Origin: Tricholomella constricta
Lineage: Eukaryota; Basidiomycota; Agaricomycetes; Agaricales; Lyophyllaceae
Length of the DNA: 64,000 bases
Direction: 5' to 3'
Assembly (NCBI GenBank): GCA_013368375.1
Contig: JAACJP010000033.1
Coordinates: 372,001 to 436,000 of the forward strand
The position numbers and the translations under genes are program-made. The number at the start of each line of letters is the position of its first letter. The first letter of the stretch is position 1. Shown here piece by piece: positions 55,505 to 64,000 of this stretch. The notes below the pieces were generated by a model. The model had not been told where the DNA came from. It saw nothing but the letters and a program-made list of their open reading frames with translations, and did not search any database.

Positions 55505-56407
55505 CGACGGTAGTAGTAGTAGTAGTAGTATTACCGGCATGGTCCAATTCCTGAACGCCGGGGGCCGAGATTATCCCGATGTAATTTACAGGCAGGTATC
55601 TAGTTATTCTACATCTTCGTCTCGGGCCCCACCTCACTACAATCTGTGAGCTAGGCCGTAGTTCAGGTTGATCGCAGGAAAGCAGTGGAGAGGGGCATGG
55701 GGCAGAGAAATGTCTGTTTTTTAGCGGCTGCATCATTCCAGCACGGCAGTAATTGGGATGTACAGTGGGATGGTCTCATACAGTGTTAGCACTTCATAGG
55801 TGTATTTTGCCAGTAAACCGATTGTTTTTCTTTCACTGAGTATTGACTTTAGTAGCTCAGTGGAGGTCACTGTAGGGCGTCGGTGTAGGCGCGGTACATC
55901 AGCATACATTTTGGTCATGAATACATTGCGTAATGCTATCAGTTCATCTGACATGTTGCATTCAAGTAGTGCATGTTCCGGGCTCTCAACAGCATTTTCA
56001 CACAGGCGGCATAGGCGCCATTGACGATTTATCCGTGGCCTGCGGTGCTCTGCCCACCTCAGACGTTCGATTGCCAGTGGGTGGGCAGAGAGTAGTAGCC
56101 TTGTCAATGATTTTCTGTGTTTGCTGTTTGGTACGCTAAGGTAGTGTCTGAAGTGTAATATTTTCTGCTTTGGGGGACCATCCTTGTTTGGTTCCAATCT
56201 GTTTTGCAGGAGGTACAATTTGGGGGAGAGATCAAGCTCAGATTGCAGGTGGAGTTCCAATTTAGATTTGAACAGTTTGATAATATCATTTACTTGTAGT
56301 GGTGACGTTGGCATGATTCGGCAACATGACGGGTATGTAATATGTATAGGTTTATTTGTAGTTGGTGGCTGTGGTAAGTACTGATGAAACGCATGGGCAG
56401 TCGTCAA
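55505..56407 (-). pseudogene. 5'-truncated LINE: C-terminal zinc-knuckle end and 3' tail
   Basis: The minus-strand frame at 56407-55733 encodes 224 aa matching the extreme C terminus of LINE ORF2: a helical region, LLLSAHPLAIERLRW, then the CCHC motif CRLCENAVESPEHALLEC, and ALRNVFMTKMY. RT and endonuclease are missing. A 3' untranslated part ends in a TAC/GTA trinucleotide run (about 55508-55530). 5' truncation plus a short repeat tail is the signature of target-primed reverse transcription. It differs in sequence from the LINE at 24 kb (CRFGC-type knuckle, TAAATCC tail), so it is a second family. Confidence 0.7.
55508..55530. repeat. GTA/TAC trinucleotide repeat
   Basis: About seven GTA units (TAC on the minus strand) at the 3' end of the truncated LINE, probably its tail. 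Confidence 0.75.
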
Positions 56408-56872
56408 ATCAAACCTAATGCAGACCTACCTAGCAACAAGTTCTCCTCTTCAATGCGAAAATGAGGTTCGGAATTTGACTGGGACTGCAAATGTTATGCT
56501 ACACTCCTAAGATCAAGATAAAACTCGCTGTTGGACTGCGGCGAACATCAATGTTCAGGCAACGTTGTGGGTGCCCGAAACCTTTTTCGTTCGTAGCCCA
56601 GTCCCTTTGCGACTGGGGCGCATGTCCGTCGAATTGCGTGGGATCCGAAAAATATAGTGACCGTCTACAAGAGGCATCGAAACCTTAAGAAACACTGAGA
56701 TAGTTGTGCAATTTCAACCAAGTTCTTGTTGTTTGAGGCGAGGTATATTTTCTGCCAGCATCAGTTGCGAGTCCCACACTTGATTGGTCCTCACTAATCA
56801 TTCAACGCTGGATAGCATTTTTCGTCTGCACACTCAAGACTCCCACCCCCCAAAAATGAGTAAAAGGCAGTA
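56408..56872. other. Intergenic region
   Basis: Between the LINE fragment and the GH115 stop codon; nothing recognised. It must contain the GH115 terminator. Confidence 0.5.
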
Positions 56873-59800
56873 TCACGAAGCGAGATGAACAATACTCTCA
56901 GGAGGCCCAAGGTAGCTTGGCTTCAAGCCACCAGCATCTACAGCACAGCGGATCAGTATAAGACGCGCCTCGTAAGGTAGAAACTGCACTGCTCACCGAT
57001 TACTATTTTTTGGACAACCACGGCGGGTTCAATCATCGATATCTATACGGAATGTCAATCAAGCGCAGCACAATGATGATACGTATATTTAGATACCTTG
57101 AGAGTATGCGGCCCTGGGACAACACCTGTGACTTTTGCAACAGCGCTGATAATCCCATTGGCAGCGAACCCGCCGTTACCGCCCCACGCAGCCGGGAAAC
57201 CGCCCGGCGCTGCAGGAGGGAAGAAATACAGGGCCTGGGCAGCTTGTGAATCGAGTTGGACAGCTAGTCCTATGGGACGATCCTTCTCGCCTGCGTTGAA
57301 AGAAGGCGAAACGAATGTTGTGATGGTCAGATTGCCGCTGCCGCCGATGGTGTTAAAGTTGTAGAAGTCATACTCCCTGTCAGGTGCCTCAGTAAGTGGG
57401 AGAAGAGGCCAGCGAAGGCCAATGCTTACAATGCGGGGCCGGCTCCCGCAGTGAAGTTTGCCTCATTGTTTGCGAGATGTGGCCAAGGAGTGACAGCAGA
57501 GTCGGTGCGTCCATAGCGTGGAAGTACCTTCCAAGACACCCCCGAGATGGACGTGGTGCGAGTTGTATGAGCAGCCTCGATAGATACACTTCCTCCGCCT
57601 TCGACAAATCCTGTAATCCATGTCAGCAGACAAAGACTCGCCATGAAGAGGATTAGTCTACCTTCGAACGTAGCCGGAACGGTATACTTATCAGCAGTGA
57701 ATAACACGCTGACAACGAGTGGCTGTTGTTTTGAGGCAGAAGCTGTGAATGTCAGAACAGCCGTATTCGACCCGGCCTGTAGCTGACTCCAATTCTTCAC
57801 ACCGACAAAGACGCGCTGTTCCGGCGCAGTGGGAGAAACTGACCCTTTCGTCTGGGAAAGAGAAACCCACGAGGCGTTGCTTGAGACAGTGAGCGTGAAT
57901 GGATTGGGTCCACCTGCGCCGACATCGATGTAGCGATTCCCGATGGGGTCGAAGTTGTCCAAGAATATGGAAGGCGGAGGACAATTGTATCCTTGAGCAC
58001 ATTGGCTAGGGTTGTCTCCAGGCCTAACAAGAACACGAGTCAGAGAATTGTCGGAGATGAGTCGTAGCAGCGTGTTGTTTTTCACCATGCACCGAGGGTG
58101 CCTTCTGGCGCTATCCTCATAACCCCGGCGAGGGCTTGCTTTTTAGTTTGCAGGCGTGAAACCGGCGGCATCCTATAGATCGCCACATGAGCAAGGACGT
58201 CAAAATCGAAGGTAAAAGATGCAATCGTACGAGTTCGCCATTGGTTGCTGCCAGTAGAAGTACCCGATGTCTTAAAATGAATGTTCAAAGGAGAAAACAT
58301 GGATGAAGTCATTCATCCCACTCACGAGTTTGATCCATCATGCTGAAAGGCGTTGGGGTTTAGTTGTCACAATCTGAATAGAGAAATCACAGCTTACTGG
58401 TTCCATTTTCCTAAAAACAAGAAGAAGTTAAAACGTTGTAACCTAATTAATTAAACATTGAGCTCGCCGTCAAGTAGAGAGTGATATTGCTCTTCAAAGG
58501 TATAATCGTGTTCAAAGTAACGCTCTACGTCGTCAGCGAGGTTGTTTGCGCTCAACTATCGACATATGCCCGTCAGCATGGGCCGAGCAGAAACCTAGAA
58601 CATAAGAGGACGTACCCTGGCCTGCGAAACTCGAAGGTTATTAAGGCCGCCAGAGATTAGCTGAGATTCCGGTAAACTTCACATTTTTCGACCCACAATG
58701 TGGAACGCACCAGCTTAGCCAGATTGGCGCTTGCAGCGACAGGATGTTGAACAAGCTGGAAGAATGCAGGTTTCATGGTGGAAGAAAGGCTGTTATATAT
58801 CTTCGTGGAAGCTTGCTCCAACTTTGCCCATCCATCGAGGACGCGTTCTGCCCTGGAGACATACATATGAGTTGGTCAAAACACACGGTAGAAAATGTCT
58901 CGCACATACTCCCGATAGTTAATCAGGCTGAAGGTCGTCGAGTTGAGCAACTCGGGCTTCCTTCGCGAATTGAATCGCGTCAGATTCCCCACAATATCAG
59001 TTATTGTTTCTGCGATCGCAGGGGACACGTCGAACTCGCGCTGGGCCCAGCTTGAGATGAAAGTGTCGAGGTTATCCGGGTTCCAGCGAGTAGCGTTCCA
59101 GCCGTACGAGATGAAGAACTCGATTTCCCGCTCATAGGGTTTTAGATCACCGACGTTGAGGACCCATACGCGCGTTGCTTCGCGATCGACTGCGATTGAC
59201 ATCTGCTCGTAGATCTGGATGGGATGTTAGGAGGCGTAGTTTCGCCATGGGAGCGGATAAACCACCTTCGGAAGTTGACTGGACTGCGGTATCAAAGAAC
59301 ATTGCCGATTTGAGCTAGAGATATGAAGAATAATGCTTAAATTTACCGTAACCCATTTATAATCCCGAGGTGGTCCAACCTAGCCCAGACATGATTGAAT
59401 GAAAAATCGCTGGTCATGGCCTTGACTTACAAAGTCAACCTGGAGCAAAGAGTCAGCGGACGACTCAAAGGAGAATTGCCTCAAAACAAACATGATAATA
59501 AACACCAGCTCCTCCAGTTCTGTTACGTTCTGATTGGGTTGGGAAGCGGCGGATATTGCCCCAGCTAAAGCGAGTGTTATTTGCCTTGCGCCAAGCTTAA
59601 ATTGAACAGACAAACATACTTGTCATCAGTCCAAAGGAGGGTGACGTAGTCTGGCACTTTCATTCCATCGTCGTAATAACCCTCGACCTCTTGATCTGTC
59701 CGAAAGCCTCTTGAGCAAAAGACCTTGAGAATCGGGAAGAAGGATCCTACAAAGCGTCCATATTTGCGGAATTTCTTCGATGTTCTCCTTGAAAACACTC

Positions 59801-61259
59801 GTCAGAATGCCAGCTTGCGTATCAACGATCTGCTGGAGGAGTGCTATATTGGTCGTTTCAGACAGAGGCACTATCCAGGAATAATTCACTCGATATGCAC
59901 CCAAGGCTGAAGAAAATGCATGATACGCACGATCTCCGAAGCCTCTCATTCCGATGGTGATTACTGATTCAAAGGGCTTTGCTCGCTTGATACCCTCCAA
60001 CCAGTACTCGTTGATATTGTCGGCATTGGTGGTGTAGTCCCAAGTCCCCTTACCATAGAGGCTGAATTCATTGGGCGTGGAGCGCGTCATGGGCTCCTGG
60101 TGGCTATCAGGGCGATGCGGTCATTTTCGCCCCGTAAAGAAGGACACCACTTACCTAGTGCCCATGACGACTCCGTACATATCGGCAAGGAACTGGTTTT
60201 GATCGTCGTCAACGGCAAATGCACTGATAAGAAGTGAGACTATGATCGAAATCATCATGAAAGCGAAGAGTATGCAGTACCTGCCCCACATCGCTAACCA
60301 TGATCAATAAGTATGTTTGTACTGGTGGGAGGATAAAATACCTGGCCAGAGATAATTCGCTTTGAGGCGAAGGATAAGCTCGAATCTGGATGGTAAATCC
60401 TTGGATCAAGGCTGTCGAACACGAACCAAGACGTAAGCGAACTTACAGTTTAGTGTAGAAGAAACGATTGAACGGGGACCCTGTAGGCGCGGAGCTTGTT
60501 CCATTGGTGAACTTTTCCGCTGCCCAATTCTGCAAGGCAGGCTGTTCATCGTTCAGGAAAATACCACGGTATTTGACGGTGGGTGAACCATGTGAACAGC
60601 CCTTCGCGTCCACGAATAGATCGGAATGTGTCGTAATCGGGACATCTGCCCACCTTTTTCCAGCGGTGGGAACTTTGTAAATATGGAGCAAACGCAGAAA
60701 AGGTGAACCTACCAGTACCAAGGAGAGACGCCTGGCGATGTACGTGAATAATGTGAGCACTGCTGGAACAAAAGAACGAACCAAATTGTTCTGAGTGGTC
60801 GTAAAGAGCGAAAATTGTGCCCCGTTTGTCAGCTCCAATAATGACATAGGCACTGTCGATGCCTGGCAAAGGCTGCTTGACCTCGAGTGCCATGAAAGAT
60901 TCCCAGCGGCCTCGGATGGAAGAAACATCCAACTTGGTTGCGTTTATTATCTGGTCAATGAGAGATGATTTCCCAAGGGTCCCGATAATAATTGAGGTCG
61001 ACGATTTGAAGGTGCTTGAAGACGTGACATTCGACAAAGATGGCTTTATCCCAGTGACCCTTTGAATGTCAATTGCAAAGTCTGTGGCCGCACGCTGGAC
61101 GCCCGGCCATTCATCGGGTGAAATCAAAATGGGCGAAGCGACGCCCTTGCTGACGATTGGCACGACCGAGAAGGAGGACTTGAATACGACACATGTGTTC
61201 TGGCCGATGCCATGGACCACGGCGAGGAATGCGCTCGCGAGGACGAAGCGTCGCAGCAT
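56873..61259 (-). CDS. Secreted GH115 xylan alpha-1,2-glucuronidase
   Basis: Starts at ATG 61259 with signal peptide MLRRFVLASAFLAVVHG; the ATG 30 bp upstream would spoil it. About 17 small introns. Family landmarks in order: PILISPDEWPGVQRAATDFA, RVTGIKPS, SSTSIIIGTLGKS, IIGADKRGTIFALYDHSEQ, the segment after an intron near 60700 continuing to KYRGIFLNDEQPALQNWAA, then MWGS/AFAVDDDQNQFLADMYG at 60160-60290, EPMTRS and NEYWLEGIKR, ITIGMRGFGD joined across an intron to LPLSETTNIALLQQI. C-terminal beta-sandwich parts include FLDNFDPIGNRYIDV and FVEGGGSVSIEAAH, and late exons at 57380-57070 (YDFYNFNTIGGSGNL) run down to a stop at 56873-56875 (SYLGPPESIVHLAS). GH115 enzymes remove (methyl)glucuronic acid from glucuronoxylan outside the cell, fitting a plant-degrading fungus. 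No break seen. Confidence 0.87.
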
Positions 61260-61789
61260 CTCTAGAAACAGTAGGGTTAGTCTGGACAAGAGCGATTTCT
61301 AGCGAGAGTGGGTTCTTAAAGTGTGATCCATGTTAACATGGAAGAATTTCGGGACGCGGTCAGAGAGTGGAGATTTTTGCGTCCCGTGTATCGGTACGAA
61401 GAAGCATTCCGCTTAAATAGAGAAGCCGTTGGGAGATGCAGCCGAAGGAAATTTTGAGAAGTTCAATGCCAAACGGCTTCCGTTGGGAGTTTAAAGTACT
61501 GAAAGATACATTCAAATCAAGAGAGCTAATCTTTTCCATCACCTGTATTCCAAAGCGTGGCTGGCATCGTCGACCATGAGAACCATTCCTGATGGATTAG
61601 ATAGACAAGGGTTATTCTCAAAGAAAACAAGTCGGCATGCCTTCCGAATTTCCGACGGGGGACAATGGGGGAAGGTTGGCGGCCAGATGATAGCTGGCCT
61701 TATATAGCCGGATAATGCCGAGGTGCAGGGCGGAGCCCGAAGCACTCATCCGCCTTCCACGCCAAACATCGAATGCGGAGGTCGAGAGG
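61260..61789. promoter_or_regulatory. Divergent promoter region of GH115 and spt7
   Basis: 530 bp between the two start codons. On the minus strand CTATTTAAGC at about 61415 (156 bp from the GH115 start) and CTATATAAGG at about 61700 are TATA candidates. The 60-codon ORFs inside show no domain. Confidence 0.5.
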
Positions 61790-64000
61790 ATGAATGTGAG
61801 TTCCATGTCGCGAATCCACCCGACTTTCTACTGAATTGTCTTTAGAATCTCCTCAGAACGTTAGCGGAGAGCCAGGTCAAGTCAATACACCCTGACTCAG
61901 ACCTCAGACTACTGTTAACGACTGTTAAGGAGGGCCGGGTAAGTCATCTTAACCTCGTCCGTGATTCGAGGCCTGAATACTCCAAACAGCGTCACAGTTA
62001 TGATGCCAAGGTGTCGGCGTCGGACGCCTTTTACGACTCCCTCGAGGGGCTTTTGCTTGACCTGAAAACAATCACGATCGTGTGTCTTCCTGATCTACCG
62101 TGTTATGACGCGTTGAGTGACCATGTGCCAAGGATAACCACGACGCTGAAGCATTCTTGAAGCCCGTTTCCAAAGCTGAAGCGCCAGACTACTATGATGG
62201 TCAGTTAGTGTATCCAGCGTCAAAGTCACGCGCTGAATCCTTAACAGTTATTTCGAACCCCATGGACTTTGCCACCATGCTAAAGAAGGTCAAGTCAAAG
62301 CAATACAAGTCTAAGCGCGAGTTTAAGGATGATTTGGAGCTCATTTGGTCGAACTGTTTGACATATAATGCGGCGGAGGTGCGTGCGTTGGCCAATGACG
62401 TTCTGAGCCACTCTCACAGATTTTCTAGAACCACCCCCTCCGGCCATGCGTCAAACGTCTCAAACTGAAGGCGGACCGACTACTAAAGTACATCACGGAT
62501 CGAAAGGAACGCGCTGACCCTCCCATTCCCTCTGACATCTCAACCACTCACATCGCCCGGCCAAAGATAAATGGAAACGGAACGACGAACGGCCGTTTAT
62601 ACTCCCACCACCGGTCTCCCTCAATCACAACTCTCTCTAAATCCGCTACCCCGATCATCAAGCACTCCCCATCTCATTCCACCAAACCTATCCCACGTCG
62701 AGATGTCCCATTCCCCGATACCCCTGCTATCATCCGCACGCCGGCCGGCATGGCCCTCTTCTCCCGCCTCGACAGCGAAATCACAGAGGGTCCTGTTGCA
62801 TCCACCAGCAAGCCCAGCGATACTCCTTCGCTTCTGGAGAAGCTCCAGGAACTCGCAGCCCCCATCGAACTCCCCTCCGGATCCGACTCACCGCACCCTC
62901 CGACGCCCGAGAATGCCATGGTCGTCGACGAGGCATCTGGCGATAAACGCAAGCTGTCCGTACAGTTCATCCCTTCGCAACTCTTCTACCCAAACTCACC
63001 TGCTTTCGTTCAGAAACGGCGTCGTGGACGCTCGGCCCCGAAAACGTGCGCGTTTCAGCTCACAGTACGCCACGCCAGTCGCGTTCGAGAAGGACGAGGT
63101 CTCAGAGCTCTGGTGGGGTGCTGTGCAATCCGACTCTCTACTCGGAAACGGCCTCCCGCACATCCCCTTCGCCTCTTCTTCATCCACCACCATCTCCCGA
63201 TCAGCACCTGTGCCTAAACTGAGGCCAAAGCGACGCAAGAAGCAGACGGAAACCACACCGAAGTCGCTTCTGGCGTTGATGAACAACAACATCAAGACGA
63301 TGAAGCGGCTACGGCATACGCATGCGAAGTTCGCGGCGCTGAACGCGAATACGGTGGGTGCGGAGGATGGGGAGGGCGGGGGTGGGGTCGATGGTGTGCC
63401 GTACAACGCGCAGGGTGCGTCGCTGACAACGGGTGCGGGCGCGGGCGAGGAGGACGGGATTGAGGTGGTAGATGACAAGGTGGATGACCGCCCGTGGAGT
63501 GCGACGGTGAAGGGGAAGCGGCGGTTACGCGGCGTGGAGATCGGGGAGGATAATGCGGGGGATTGCGTGAGGTGGATGAGTGGGAAGATGTTGGAGCATG
63601 CGGGGTTTCAAGGTGTGTTGCGTTGCTTGAGGCTTGTCCATGTCATGGATAGGTGTCTAAGATGTGGTGGTGCCTTCCAGGAACTTCGAAGATCGCTTTG
63701 GAGGTGCTCGCTGGTGTCACGTCGGAGTACCTGTTCAATGTTGGGCGGACCATCAAGTTTCTGTGCGACAAGTATTCTACTACAATGACACCCGAGGTTG
63801 GCGACATCATCATCTGCAGCTATGCCTGGTCGTCTGACGTTTCCTTCTTTCAGGAAATTATTCTTCACACATTGTTCGAGAGTGGAACTTCTAAGATACA
63901 AGACCTCGAGCGCTACATATCTGACGACGTGTCGCGATATGGCGCACGATTGCTTGACTTGGAAAAGAAACTCGTTTCTGCCTACCGGGAATCCGTACGT
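61790..64000 (+). CDS. SPT7: SAGA subunit Spt7, bromodomain protein (partial, runs off right edge)
   Basis: Reconstructed exon by exon. A 6 nt first coding exon (ATG AAT, 61790-61795) is followed by an intron to 61845, then [19 protein letters not shown] and [46 protein letters not shown]. The bromodomain (about 62150-62500) reads [52 protein letters not shown]. Then come a Ser/Pro-rich middle, [30 protein letters not shown], and after introns [18 protein letters not shown] and [19 protein letters not shown], the start of the Spt7 histone-fold region. Spt7 scaffolds SAGA and pairs with Taf10, a nuclear co-activator role. No break; the last visible codons are SAYRESVR. Confidence 0.9.

Noticed and set aside
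61939..61970. A 32 nt intron in spt7
   Set aside because: It breaks the frame. The 51 nt option 61939-61989 (GTAAGT...ACAG) keeps it and has normal size, though retention would also stay open.
1..64000. tRNA, rRNA or riboswitch candidates
   Set aside because: None of the diagnostic motifs (T-loop GGTTCRA with A-box, rRNA cores) were recognised by eye; a tRNAscan or Infernal run would be decisive.

Overview
The window is nuclear DNA of a filamentous basidiomycete, most likely an Agaricomycete (mushroom or wood-decay fungus). Genes are cut by many 45-65 bp GT-AG introns. The host genes are fungal: a Brc1/Rtt107-type BRCT protein, an Nrd1-type four-RRM protein, Spt7 of SAGA and a GH115 alpha-glucuronidase. 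The mobile DNA is typical of Agaricomycetes: Plavaka and hAT DNA transposons, chromodomain Gypsy, Copia, and a LINE with endonuclease, reverse transcriptase and RNase H. I see no rRNA, tRNA or CRISPR array.

Layout. 1-8.9 kb is a graveyard of nested LTR retrotransposons: a gag-like ORF running off the left edge, Copia and chromodomain Gypsy pol fragments, four LTR copies of one family, and two copies of an approximately 940 bp solo LTR in opposite orientation. 8.9-14.2 kb holds one 7-exon C2-NACHT-WD40 gene (1639 aa when spliced) with 14 nearly identical WD40 repeats, a STAND-type candidate for allorecognition or immunity. 15.2-23.0 kb carries a divergent housekeeping pair, brc1-like (11 exons, 1510 aa) and nrd1-like (6 exons, 709 aa, first intron GC-AG). 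24.3-31.4 kb is a LINE with one intact 2354-codon ORF.

31.7-38.1 kb looks like a complete two-gene Plavaka DNA transposon: a C2H2 transposase gene and a head-to-head partner of unknown function, bounded by a short inverted repeat and subterminal repeat arrays. 38.4-50.9 kb holds two tandem paralogues of a secreted 5'-nucleotidase-like metallophosphoesterase. They are separated by a dead 4.1 kb hAT element with terminal inverted repeats and an 8 bp target duplication; the second paralogue has an in-frame stop. 51.7-54.2 kb is an MFS sugar transporter. 55.5-56.4 kb is a 5'-truncated LINE. 56.9-61.3 kb is a secreted GH115 alpha-glucuronidase, divergent from an spt7 gene (61.8 kb to the right edge) whose first coding exon is only 6 nt.

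The host genes are not an operon or an evident gene cluster. The phosphoesterase pair, transporter and GH115 would suit nutrient acquisition from plant matter, but that is inference. The best candidates for something undescribed are the Plavaka head-to-head partner gene and the homogenised, block-duplicated WD40 array of the NACHT gene. I derived exon structures by hand from reading-frame continuity and splice consensus. Where I give exon sums, they close exactly on a multiple of three.
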